Of a stretch of DNA of 36,737 nucleotides, positions 17,790-28,227 are shown piece by piece (within the stretch, counting starts at the first letter, position 1; each line of letters starts with the position of its first letter). The DNA is from Phellopilus nigrolimitatus (lineage: Eukaryota > Basidiomycota > Agaricomycetes > Hymenochaetales > Hymenochaetaceae), in NCBI GenBank assembly GCA_021029095.1, contig JAJOHG010000254.1:1-36737 (forward strand), given 5' to 3'. A program made the position numbers and the translations under genes. The notes beneath the pieces were generated by a model. That model made no database searches. It saw only the letters and a list, made by a program, of their open reading frames with translations, and was not told where the DNA came from.

Positions 17790-19653
17790 CTAAGCACAGC
17801 ATCCACTTTTCGTGATCGAACTTGAGCTCGAACTCCAAGGCGGTACGGGAACTCGAGGTATATTCGTAGGAGTTATCGATTGCCGTGCGAAGCTCAGGGA
17901 CGGCGAAACGGGGGTGTGCCCATGGCTCGCGCCTTCCAGGACCGCGCTTTCATCCGCAGCGCGTGCTTCATTCCCGCTGTCCATGCAGCACCCTCCGCAC
18001 GCATCACCACACTCGCAAGCGTCTTCCATACACCCACACCGACCCCCACAACATTCCTCAAGCTTTGGGAGGTTTACGAGGTTAAATGCGCGAGGCCGGT
18101 CTTCCTTTGCGTCGCTCGACCTATCACGCCCGAACAGGCTGCGCGGATATAGTACAACATTGGTTGGGTCGAGGTGCTTGCGCGCCTCCAATGACGGTGG
18201 TGCGGGCAGAGACGCCGCGCGCGCGAAGAACGCATCAAGAAAGGACGGCGCAGCCAAACGTTGACCCGTGCTTACACCTGGAACACTGCCCGCCTGCGGT
18301 AGTTCGACGCCTCCATCGTGGTCGACGCACGTCGGGCAATCGGGCGTGCAGTCTCCGGACGTGTGTGTGCTTGAGAAGTGCGACATCGTCTGCTCTGTCT
18401 TTGAGCTGTCATCCACCCAAGTAGGTAGAGAGTCGCCGGAACTGGGAACATCGTGTACGCTACATCCCGCGCATTCACAACGAGTGCCACAGCAACAATT
18501 GGTGCCATCTTCCAGAGTATCCAAGTCGTTGCTCGCACTTGCGGGAACGGAAGACAGATTTGGGGGAGCAATGACTGATCCGGCTGGATGTGCGTAATAC
18601 CGTGCTGTACTCTCCATTATCAGGCTAGGTGGAGGCGCTGGCGCAATAGGTCGAAAAAGCTTAGACTGAGATCCATCATTAGAGTTCGGGAGTTTGCGAT
18701 GCGCGCCAGACGGCGAATTCGGGGATCTCTTCCTCTTTACTGGGTGCTGTTCATCCATGCTCAAGTGTGACACGAGCGGAGGAAGAGAGTAAGCAGCGTC
18801 CGATGTGTTCCCATCAGCATCGGCGTCGTTCGAAGAAAACCGCCTCGAGACCTTATTTGGGGTTGGAATTGCCGACAAAAGGGTGGAAGAAGATGCGGGT
18901 GAACAACACGAAGCAACCAGGGCAAGAGCAGAAAGTCCATCGCTGAAGAGAGTTGAGGATATCGGCCTAGTCGAGCTAGAGGCCGCGGTAGAACCTAGGC
19001 TCGAACTCCTTTCAGCTTGCCGTCCACATCTGCAATTGTACACGTCCTTGCAATGGCAAGGGTTTAATAAGGCGTCCACTGCAAAGCCCATAAGCGATGC
19101 CTCCACCAAATTTGCGAGCACTGACCTTGCCATTTCGGCCCAGGAATGTCTGCGGCGGACGATTCTGGTGTACTGAAGGCATCCTTGAGCCCATTTGGTA
19201 AAGACGGGACTGACGGAACGAAGCGCTTCCCTACGCCGATAACCACACTACATCGTGAGCACTTTTCGCTGATGAAGACCACCGCAGGACACACCCTTTT
19301 TCTTGGCTCCCTCTCCAGCAGCCGCGCTTGCTGCTGCTGCTTCCCGCTCCGTTGCGCACGTACACTTGCCATGAATGCGCCGAGCCTGGCGTGCCTCCCG
19401 GCACTTCTCGCACTGCGATACGGGGCGGCCCTTCTTCTTAATTTCGAACAGCGGGCGATCGTTGTGGTGGCAGCTCGACGATCGGTGACCTTTTATACAC
19501 GATTCACTGCATATTGTTGAATTTTAGCATACAGAGCGGATGGACGAGAAGGGAGATCGACAAACCATGCATACTTCTTAGAGTTAACGTAGACCTGGTA
19601 AACCAAGACATCAGCCACACAACAGATGAGCAGCAACAAGCTGGACAGACCAT
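17790..19653 (-). CDS. Copper-fist transcription factor (CUF1/MAC1-like)
   Basis: DNA-binding copper sensor. Proposed exons 19653-19651 (ATG only), 19594-19566, 19506-19295, 19209-19126, 19078-17790; 538 aa. The spliced N-terminus is the copper-fist domain: MVYVNSKKYACESCIKGHRS, SSCHHNDRPLFEIKKKGRPV, SQCEKCREARQARR, HGKCTCAT. Zn and Cu-binding cysteines and the RGH-type KGHR and KGRP motifs are all present. After ~120 residues comes the conserved NPCHCKDVYNCRCG block. Further Cys clusters follow in the C-terminal half: CCCGTRCECAGC, CTPDCPTC and CCGGRCGCMEDACECGDACG, then a terminal GCCA. Such arrays bind Cu(I) in Mac1/Cuf1 relatives. A KRKR basic patch lies near residue 230. The ATG-only exon is inferred from the conserved Met directly before V-Y-V-N and a 56-nt intron with GCTGAT; the donor GTCTGT is weak. 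The rest is secure. Confidence 0.88.
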
Positions 19654-22037
19654 GGCAAGAACATACAAGCAATGAGAAAGAGACGTGAGGGGGGATTAGG
19701 CAGGCCGCAGTAGCGGGGTACCGTCGCGGTAGTAGTATTTAGCGGAGGTCAAGCGATGACAAGATAGACAGTGACATAGTGTGACAATATGATGGTTATG
19801 TGAGTCCGTTCCCTTTTATGGACTCAAGCACCCCTTAGCTCCCCGGTCGACGGCCAACAGCTTTCAGCAGCGTGTCCCGCAAGGTTGCAATGTGAAAAGA
19901 AGGAAGTCTTCCACATGAGAAACCGATCTATAATCTTTGCAGACTACAGACAGACCCTGTTGCCGTGAGCATTCAAATTCTGTTCAGCCAGATTCCACGG
20001 CTTCCTCAGATTATCAGATTCTCCCTCGTAATTCAGCGAGTATCGGAACTTGGGAGGCCGCTACAGTTCTTGAAGATCCAATCAAGAACATATGCAATAC
20101 AGAAGACTGTGAAATTGCTCACATGAGCAATAAACGAACACCTTGAACCCTCCCCACACTGTGGGTGCGGCAGTCAGCGCGGTATTGCCTCAATATCAGA
20201 TCCTGCGCGGATTAAGCGCGAGGGTACAGAGTTCCAGGTACAATGAGACCTTTCAGCGCTCGGACAACCATGGCATTATGGCCTCATGAATGATTTGATG
20301 GTCCAGATGTTTGCGCTGTTTGCGATTCTGACCTATAGAGATCGGGAACGGCGGGCTATCCGGTCCCGACAGGGTTGTCAAAACTTGAATGGTGAGGGAC
20401 ACATAGACTATAGAGCTTCCTTCTAGCACATGTCTTACTGTCGCTCGCCGCGGCTGTTCGGCCAGAGATCTTATAGGGTCGTATCCAGCCGTCGTTGAGC
20501 CGCAAGTACTGAATATCGAAGATTGAACATCGACGATGGCCGACCACGAGACTAGGGATCACATCGCTATGAAAAACAACTCAGTTGCGTACCTCTAAGT
20601 TTGGAGAAGAAATGTAAGCAAACATAAATCGATGTTAACGTTTCGGTCTAATCCGACTGTCCAATGTGCAACACTTACCCCCTTCCGAGAAGAGATAATT
20701 ATAGACAAGAACTTCTTTTCGCGGAAGTCTGTTCGTCCATGTATTCCAATTTCAAAGTGACGAAATACTAGATGTTCCCAAGGACGAGAAAGACAATATT
20801 CCTATGTAAAGGCTGTTCTTAAAAGGCCGCACGTTTACCCAATCCTAGGCGAAGGAGTCTACCGACAAACTAGGATATATTTTCGTCAGCTATGTATGTA
20901 CATGTACATGTGCAGATGACTTACTTTCGGTTTTCCGTCCTTGACGTTTGTCACCCCGAGAGGAAATATAGTGCATTAGATTTACACGAGATAAATATGA
21001 TGTATAAGGGAGCTCTAGTGTTTTCCGTATGATTCACCGTCCTGGAAAGTCACATGTAAATCAAACCGAAGCTCAAGACATAGACCACCATGATACGAAC
21101 AGTCGTAAATCATGTCCCACTAGCAGAAAAACCCTAGATTCCACGCCCCCTTATCCACGCATCGAACGCCGCCTGGGGTTCACTGTGTCTTCAAAGCCCA
21201 TGGAAGCGATAAGCACATGTACTGCCAGGCAGAAGTTCTAGAAGACAATAAATGACCGCATTTGCGACTCCCGGTGGTTCTGTGCGCCACGAGCTTCTGT
21301 CTGTCGGCTTAAGGAAGGTGCGTCCTGCCTGGTTCTGTGTCGAGAGGCTTGCTTTGGACGTAAGCACCTTGTGCATCAAGGTGCTTACGTCCAAATCATG
21401 TGTTCAAGAAGAATCGAGGTCTCGTCTAAACAGACAGATAAGTGAGAAGTCATCGACCGCTGTGATTCCATTCAAGTTCGAGTGGGTGTGTCGAAGGAGA
21501 AGGACTGCAAGATCTCACTGGCATGTATATCTTGTATTGACCTCTATTTGATCGAACTCTCCTTGGTAACCTGTGGGAGGCTTGTCAATGCCAAAATAAG
21601 CTTCAAGGAAACCCATGTATGAGGGGACTCCAAAGACGAAATTAATTGTGAGAAAAATAAATCCTTGCTTTCATTCGTTATAGGCACACAGAAAAGGATG
21701 CAGAATTAGCGAATAACAGTCAAGAAACATAGAAATAATCAGTCATTTTTCATCGTCCACTGGTCGTTTGGAAGACGCAACTAGCCAGCGAAATTGGCTC
21801 ACAGGCTGGATCGGCAAACGCCGTGCCGGTTAACTCAAATGCGATTGAGGTCATTGGACAGAAAGAATATGCTTAGTCACTCCGGAAGATGCCGAGATGC
21901 TTGCGAGCAAGCCCGAAAAGTGAAGTCACTCCACTGCTGACGCTTCACCGACGACCACGACAACCGACAGCGACGGAGGACGGACTTGCACAGCTCAAAT
22001 AACCATATAAACGAGGTAGAAGGCAGTCGCAGCGACA
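19654..22037. other. 2.4-kb intergenic region between copper-fist gene and ISA1
   Basis: Contains the promoters of two divergent genes. Short ORFs at 20356-20562 (minus) and 21252-21551 (plus) show no family features. The clear structure is a perfect 19-bp hairpin at 21353-21395. No tRNA or rRNA gene seen. The region between about 19940 and 20600 has mixed ORF-like composition and might hold a decayed gene, but I cannot identify it. Confidence 0.35.
21353..21395. repeat. Perfect hairpin, 19-bp arms and 5-nt loop
   Basis: Left arm TTTGGACGTAAGCACCTTG (21353-21371), loop TGCAT, right arm its exact reverse complement (21377-21395). It is far longer than expected by chance. No T-run follows, so it is not a typical terminator. 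It lies about 640 bp upstream of the ISA1 ATG. Confidence 0.8.
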
Positions 22038-22892
22038 ATGACAACGACAATAGCTTGCAGAAGCAGCTTTGCGCGCCTCGCCTCACCCCAGTCTTCGCGC
22101 CTCTTCGCTGCACAACATTACCCCACTGTGGCGCGCAGTTTTGCTGCAGCCCGCGGACGTAGCCCGCTCAACTTTTTAAATAATGGCGCATGCGCGTCGT
22201 CCTTCGCCACCGCTTCACAGGCGCCAGTAGCCTCCTCGTCGAAGCTGAACACTGAAGAGGGCCTGCTGAGGGATCGGCCGCCCACTGTAATCCCAGAAAA
22301 GCCAGCCACTTCGTCATCTTCGCCGGCCTCCTCGTCAAAGACTGCGCAGACGCTGTCGGCAGATGCGGCATCACCACAGGTTGCGGCCCGCCCGCCGAAG
22401 CCTCCCAAGGCAGAGAAGCCCAAGCCACGGCTGGTCGGACGCAAGGCGGCGTTGACGCTGGTGTGTTGTACTTCGCTCTCCTTAAATGCTATTCATCTCA
22501 CAGGATTCTATCAGACACCTGAAGCAGTCAGACGGCTGCGCGCGCTACTGAATGGGCCGCACCCGCAGCTCATACGTATCGGCGTTCGAAACAAGGGCTG
22601 TGCGGGGATGTCATACAACCTCGAGTACGTCGAGACACCGGGCAAGTTCGACGAGGTCGTCGAGCAGGATGGTGTGCGCGTGCTTATCGACAGCAAGGCA
22701 CTGTTTTCAATCATTGGCAGTGAGATGGATTGGGTGGAGGATCGTCTGAGGTGCGTTGTTGCCTTGATTTATGGTAATCATTGACTTACTTCTCCTTGGC
22801 CACTCAGTGCGAAGTTCGCCTTCAAGAACCCTAACATCACAGATGCTTGCGGCTGTGGAGAGTCATTCACCGTTGGTGAAACCTCGGGATGA
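22038..22892 (+). CDS. ISA1: Mitochondrial A-type Fe-S assembly protein
   Basis: ISA1 acts with ISA2 and IBA57 to build [4Fe-4S] clusters in mitochondria. Exons 22038-22460, 22515-22750, 22808-22892; 247 aa. The first ~140 residues are an Arg/Ala/Ser-rich presequence and a disordered Pro/Lys-rich spacer (RPPKPPKAEKPKPRLVGRKA), as in yeast Isa1. The A-type domain begins TPEAVRRLRALL. Three cluster cysteines are seen: one in RNKGCAGMSYNLEYV and two in DACGCGESFTVGE. The CGCG form marks ISA1, not ISA2. Intron 1 could be overlooked because the frame stays open through it, but removing 22461-22514 joins ALTL to TPEAV as in the family. Second Fe-S assembly gene in the window after NFU1. Confidence 0.93.
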
Positions 22893-23169
22893 TTAATATG
22901 ATTAATTTACATTTGTCATTTACTTTACACACTCCATTCTCCTGTCTTTTCCTTCACCTTCCTCACTCCTTTGGATAATTTTGCCCATGTCAGCATTTGT
23001 ACCTGTATCTCCCTTGCATTTAGCATCTAATCAAGTAGAGATGTACTGCATTCCATTCACGATTGCAAATGATAGAAGGATGAAACCTGGAGTTGGACTG
23101 CAGGCACTCCGAGTTGAGAGATAATTATATTCGGTGCATATACGAGATCCTTCAATACCAGTCGCACTC

Positions 23170-24045
23170 TCAGTTTTCTTTCTTCACCGTTCCGGGTGAC
23201 GGCTGCCCATAATAATACGTCTTCCTTCCGACACCTAAGAACCACGCAAGTCTGTATTTCACAGTTTGATCCGGAGTCGGTTAATTCGAGAATCCAGCTC
23301 ATGGACAATAACATAACGCACCGGACGCTGAATAGCACGACAACAATGGAGATGTTTCCATGAGTCATGGAGTTCCATGTCAGCGGGTTATACCGGATTG
23401 CAGGCGGGAGGCCAACGAGTGTCGCAATTATGCTGTAATAATTTATTGTGTATATTAATATACCACTGCGCTTCTACATGGACTATCTCGATGGACTTAC
23501 TGGGTTACCTATAAGAAAAACAGGGCGGTGATATCAGCGTGTTCGTTTGAAAGTGCGGGAAAATAGATACATCAGCGATGGCGAGCGCCGTCAGGCTCGC
23601 CCCAACGATGCGCTCTTGCGCGACGGGGTCGTTGGGCAACGCGTCGCGCACCGCGCGGAAGACGAGGCTTGAGATCAAGCCGAGAAGGAGGTAGCCTGCA
23701 CCAAGGCATGCCGCTGTTAGCAAGAGCAAGCCAGCTTCCACATATCAATGGGATCTGAAGAGTTCGCGGACGCACAGTTCGTGAGCTGCCAAATAGCCAT
23801 GGACGCACGCGCCTCGAGCGTGCCTGCTTCTGGAACAGGCGTGCTTGCGGCATAGGGGATGAGCTCGTGGTAGAACCATGCCGCGCCGGGGAAGAGCCAC
23901 GCAAGGATTGCAGGAGAAATAGTCGAGACTGCCAGAGGGAGGGGGTGTAAATACTGGTTTCTCACAAGGAAATCAAAGACGTACCGGGCTCAAGGTGTAA
24001 GAACAATATGTTGTAGAAGCCAGGGAGAGCGGGGAACGCGGTCAT
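23170..24045 (-). CDS. Small multi-pass membrane protein, DUF7704-like
   Basis: Fungal integral membrane protein of unknown function, resembling the DUF7704 family. Six exons: 24045-23985, 23928-23776, 23695-23571, 23508-23501 (8-nt micro-exon), 23432-23322, 23251-23170; 179 aa. Starts MTAFPALPGFYNILFLHLEP. Hydrophobic segments: STISPAILAWLFPGAAWFY, NCYLLLGLISSLVF, VGASLTALAIADV, and NISIVVVLFSVRLAWFLGVG, giving about four helices. The conserved-looking ALAIADVTHIIATLVGLPP is made only if the 8-nt exon GTAACCCA is included. The C-terminus is short and basic (GTVKKEN). Family name is from memory; the exon structure is directly supported by phase closure. Confidence 0.78.
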
Positions 24046-24491
24046 TGCGTCCTCATTCACAGAAAGGAGATACATGTAAAATGGTGTTGAATGATGTCGG
24101 GGACGGGTCGCGACGTGCGAAAGTCGTCTGGTCGAGACGCGTCGATCATCGTGTGATCACGTGAGGTGTAATCTTAAAATGTAATTTTAAATTTCATCCG
24201 TAGAAGTTAGGATCAAGCCCTTTGCCAGGGACAAGCAGTTTAGCAGGCCTACTTGGACTCGATTCAAGGATCAAGCATTGAATAATGCTCACGAAGTTTT
24301 CTCAAGATGATTCGGATCGGCAAGCATGTGCAAGATACAACTTATAAGCAAGCAATGGTCTCCAATACATTCTAAGAGAAACTAGGGAAATACATGCAAC
24401 CTCCGAGTTTCGTCCAGTAGTGTACAAAATCGCTTTCAATTTTACTCTAGTTTCCCAATAAGACGACAACTCCATAAATGTTTTACACACC
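24046..24491. other. Intergenic, promoter of membrane protein gene and 3' UTR of ARO2
   Basis: About 450 bp, AT-rich, with CGTGATCACGTGA-like sequence near 24148-24165 (overlapping palindromes GATC and CACGTG-like). No coding signal. Confidence 0.4.
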
Positions 24492-26311
24492 CTACGCCTC
24501 TTCTTGTTTGTCGCCCGCCCCCAGCGCACCCGCAAGCTTCGACTTGGACGGCATGGTCATCGTCGGCGGGAGAGTTGTGATGGGTGGAAGGAGCGACGCC
24601 GCCTGCGTGCGCGCATTCTGTATGAGGAGCGCGTCCATGAGGACGAGGCTCGCCATCGCCTCGACGATGGGCACCGCGCGGGGGACGACGCACGGGTCGT
24701 GCCGGCCGCGCGCGGCGAGCTCGCCCGCGGTGCCGTCGTACTGCGCGGTCGCCTGCGCGCGCGAGATCGTCGCGGGGCTCTTGAAGCCGACGCGCAGGTA
24801 GATGTCCTCGCCGTTCGTGATCCCGCCCTGCACGCCGCCGCTCCAGTTCGTCGCGGTGCCGAGGCGCCCGTCGGGCCGCAGCACGAACGCGTCGTTGTGC
24901 TTCGAGCCTGGCACCTCCGTCCCGCGGAAGCCGGAGCCGATCTCGAAGGCCTTCGTCGCGGGGATGGAGAGCATCGCGTGCGCGAGCATGGCCTCGAACT
25001 TGTCGAAGACGGGCTCGCCGAGCCCCGATGGGACGTTACGCATGACGCAGGTGATCGTCCCGCCGATGGAGTCGTGTGCCTCTTTTGCGCGTATGATGCG
25101 CTGGTGACGGGAAAAGAGAAGATTCATTGAGAAAGATAAGAAAGACGGGAGAAAAGTAAAGAACCTTCGTCATCCGTTCAGCTGTCTCGGGATGCGGACA
25201 ACGTGTGGGCTGCTTGTCGACTGTCTCGCGTGTGACTGTCGAGAGTAGTTGCCTAAACTCAGGAGTCATCGCGTCTTCGACCTCGTCGTTCTCTTCGTCA
25301 TGCGAGACCGAGCGCCCGCCGACGGACGCGGGGATGTGGATTTTCCCGACGGAGGACACGAACGCGACGATCTCGACGCCGTGCACGAGCTTGAGGTAGC
25401 GTTCTGCAATCGCGCCCGCCGCAACACGTCCTTAAAGAGAAATAAGATAAATTTTAAGTCAGTCGCATACAGGCAAGGCCCTTCTTGTGACCCTCACCGA
25501 TTGTTTCGCGCGCGCTGCTGCGTCCGCCACCACTGCTCGCCTTGACACCGTACTTCTCGAGATAGGTGTAGTCCGCATGGCTGGGGCGCGGGTAGAGGTC
25601 GGTCTCGGAGTAGTCCTTCGGGCGCTGGTCCTCGTTCTTGACGAGCAGGCCGATGGGCGTGCCGAGCGTGACGCCATGCTCGATGCCGGACTGCACGTGC
25701 ACAAGGTCCTTCTCGTCGCGCTGTGCGGGGAAGGCGGTGCATGGGAGTAGCGAATGGAGGTTGTGAGACGCGAGGGATTTGTGCGCATATAGGGCGGGTT
25801 TTATTTCCGAAGTAATTTCGGAGTCAGATGTAAGGCAACCAGCGTTGCGGAGAATATCAACCCATGACGGCGGACAGGACGGGATACGTCGCAGTGGAGG
25901 ATTGATTCGCATCAAATAGGATTAAAATTTGATGAAACATTCGATGGGCAATTTGTGACATTTATTTTTTGTTGAAGTTAAAACCGGCAGTTGCGAAGCC
26001 AGGTAATGTGAAAACCGAGATGGAGACGCAGCATAGTCGATGATCATTGAGCAAAACAGCAAATGAGATTAAAGAAGACAGAATCGACGTACAGGAGTGG
26101 TCAAATTGCTCTGGCCGGGTCTTCTTCTGCTGAGCTGGATCTGGATGTCTGTCGGTGACAGTTGCAGGCCCTGCGAAAGAACATGAGAATAGCTCGCTGA
26201 TTTGTGTAATAACAAGCATACTGGGGGCACGCCGTCGACGATGCAGCCAACAGAGGCGCAGTGGCTCTCGCCATAGGTGGTGACTCGGAAGAGGTGCCCG
26301 AAGGTAGACAT
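24492..26311 (-). CDS. ARO2: Chorismate synthase
   Basis: Converts EPSP to chorismate, last step of the shikimate pathway, using reduced FMN. Exons 26311-26222, 26170-26093, 25720-25498, 25430-25165, 25100-24492; 421 aa. Signatures: [20 protein letters not shown] (start fixed by this), [144 protein letters not shown] and [19 protein letters not shown] ~20-residue acidic/Ser insert lies near residue 215 ([13 protein letters not shown]). C-terminal extension of ~35 residues beyond the core. Intron 2 (25721-26092) is 372 nt, several times longer than its neighbours. No FMN-reductase domain is seen, but fungal enzymes are bifunctional. Confidence 0.96.
25721..26092 (-). other. Long ARO2 intron 2
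   Basis: 372 nt against 50-70 nt for most introns here. Donor GTACGT after ACTCCT, acceptor CGCACAG before CGCGACG. Its last ~195 nt form an open frame that runs in frame into exon 3, so naive gene callers may start the protein there. The in-frame residues have no counterpart in chorismate synthases. Confidence 0.7.
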
Positions 26312-26620
26312 GGCAGTTGCAGACAGAGGAGCGTGCGGCAGGTACGAAGCGCGGACTTGGGGAAATGATTTTGTGCTCCAGGTGCGATTATATGCGGGCG
26401 TTAGACAGAGTGAGACGCAGCGCTGAGGACACCGGCCGCAAGACTGCAACAGCGGTGAGCAGCACGCCGTCGCCGTCGGGCACGGCGAGCAAATGCGTGC
26501 CCGCCGCTGTTAGTCGCCGAATATATCCGACTGTTTCGCACGCCCATTTCTCGGAGTGGCTCGGACGCGTTCAGACTTCAGGCGCGCGTGTCTGCGTCTT
26601 ACAAGCACGCGTCAACATCC
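26312..26620. promoter_or_regulatory. Shared divergent promoter, ARO2 / SAP30-like gene
   Basis: 309 bp between the two start codons, GC-rich, no clear TATA box. Bidirectional use is inferred from arrangement. Confidence 0.4.
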
Positions 26621-27562
26621 ATGAGCTCCGCAAAGTCCGCCCTCGCTCCCAACAGCGCGCTCAGCGCCGCCCAGACCGGCCTTGCCAACACCCCCATCGC
26701 ACCCGCCAGCGTCGCCTCAGGCTCGGGCTCGGGCTCAGGCCGCACTCGCCAGCAGGGCGGCCGCAAGAAGGCCGCCCCGCCCATCGAGCCCGACGCTCTC
26801 TACCGCGCCGAGGCCGCATCTGTGACCGCAGTGGTGAGCGCAGGCACGAAGCGCGCGGCGCAGGACGGTGGGGCCAGCGAACCGAGGAAACGAAAGCGCG
26901 TCGACCACTCTTCGGCGGCGTTTCACGCCCAGGGTGGCGCGTCCGCGAACGCCAACAATGCAAACGCGAAGCAGCAGGCTGCTGCTGCTGCCAACAATTC
27001 AGGCAGACAGGGCCCTGATGGGGAAGGCCACCCATCTCTTGTACGTCCAACGCTCAAAACTCATTAAAATGCCTTAGCAGACGCGACGCGTTAATTTGGA
27101 TATTATGATTCGAGTCTAAATTCTTTTCTTCAGGTGGAATTCTCGTCTTTGCCCACACCATCATTGTACCGATACATCATACATCACGATCTTGTGCCTG
27201 TCATCTATCCGACGCCACTGACGGCGGACGACCCACCGCCTCCCGCGGCGCTGCTCGACCCGGCGCGCATGGCCTCACGCGCGCCGACACCTGCGCCATT
27301 GCTGGCTTCGACGACGCCGGCAAACCGACCGCGGCGGACACGCGAGACGAAGGAGGCGAGCCGGCGGCGGAGCACACGGCTGCTGGAGGAGGAGCAGCGA
27401 GGGGGCTTGGAGCAAGTGCCGGTCCTGGCTGACGTGGGAGAGTTGCACGGGGTGCTGGCGTCTATCGCACAGCGGCACTTTAAGGAGAGCAGCGTGAGGG
27501 AAGTGGACACGCTCGCGATGTTCCTGAACGCGGTGAAGGCGAAGAGTGGGGGATGGCGGTGA
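26621..27562 (+). CDS. Probable SAP30-like subunit of Sin3/HDAC complex
   Basis: Nuclear protein, likely part of a histone deacetylase complex. Exons 26621-27040 and 27134-27562; 282 aa. N-terminal half is Ala/Ser/Gly-rich with a (SG)n run and a nuclear localisation signal EPRKRKRVD; poly-Ala/Asn stretch before the intron. C-terminal half carries VEFSSLPTPSLYRYIIHHDL, VPVIYPTPLTADDPPPPAAL, RRRSTRLLEEEQ and LADVGELHGVLASIAQRHF with VREVDTLAMFLNAVKAK. The pattern of a short helical D/EFxxLP...LYRYxxHxxL followed by a C-terminal helix resembles the SAP30 Sin3-binding region in basidiomycetes, as far as I recall. The gene model is firm, the family assignment moderate. Confidence 0.65.
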
Positions 27563-28227
27563 TCATGAATGAGGACGATGTGAGAATAGAGTGTATTGTT
27601 TCTTTGACAGAAAGATGTTGTTGCCTGCTGGAACAGAGCTGTTACCTGCTGTTGCTGGGGAGAATGGATTTAGCAGGATTAGCGTCGAGTCGAATAGGCG
27701 CGTTGCATTCCTATTCGCCGCCATCTCGTCCTGTCGGCAGACGGTCAGCGTTGGTTGCAATTGGACGTCTGGATCTCTGATGGCGAAGCAAAAATAGCAG
27801 CGTCGTCGTCGGCGATGTCGCTGTCGTTGCTGTCGTGGTTGCGAACGCGATTTGGAACTCGCGAGTGACAAATAGTAGACTAGCAGCACGCGGACTTCGT
27901 TGCCACGCTACCGCCACCCTTCTTAAGCCCCGCCTGTGCAGGCTTCCAGTCCTCTAGTCTCTTTCGCACTCACCACTTCCATCCTTTCGTCTTCACCGCA
28001 GCAGTGCTGCCTGGTTTCCCTTTTTTGTTTTGTTACTTTGTATGTTCATGTCTTTCTCTGTCTTTCGTGTCTTTGTGTCTGTGCATGCTCGCCGTGCATT
28101 GTGCTCATCCTCTCAATCTACAGCTTTCACCGAGGATCCTTACCCCACTCGTTCTTTTTTTATTCAACAACCGACCCTTTGAAGCTCGCATCTAGTCGAC
28201 TTCCGCTTTTCAATCCAGTCTCGCAAG
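27563..28227. promoter_or_regulatory. Promoter and pyrimidine-rich leader of secreted protein gene
   Basis: About 665 bp. From about 27945 to 28227 the plus strand is strongly C/T-rich (for example CTTTCGCACTCACCACTTCC near 27960), a pattern common upstream of highly expressed fungal genes. The left half is the SAP30-like 3' flank. No TATA box is obvious. Confidence 0.45.

Noticed and set aside
17812..18264. Plus-strand ORFs opposite the copper-fist gene
   Set aside because: Antisense to a clearly coding exon with Cys arrays; no family features.
20356..20562. 68-codon minus ORF in the copper-fist/ISA1 gap
   Set aside because: Short, no recognisable motif and no splice-compatible neighbours; could be chance.
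19937..21241. Possible tRNA genes in the gene-free region
   Set aside because: No B-box-like GGTTCRAATCC with matching acceptor stem was found.
24504..25130. 208-codon plus-strand ORF opposite ARO2
   Set aside because: It is the mirror of the GC-rich ARO2 exon 5, which has full family motifs; the plus ORF has Arg/Ala-rich shadow composition and no motifs.
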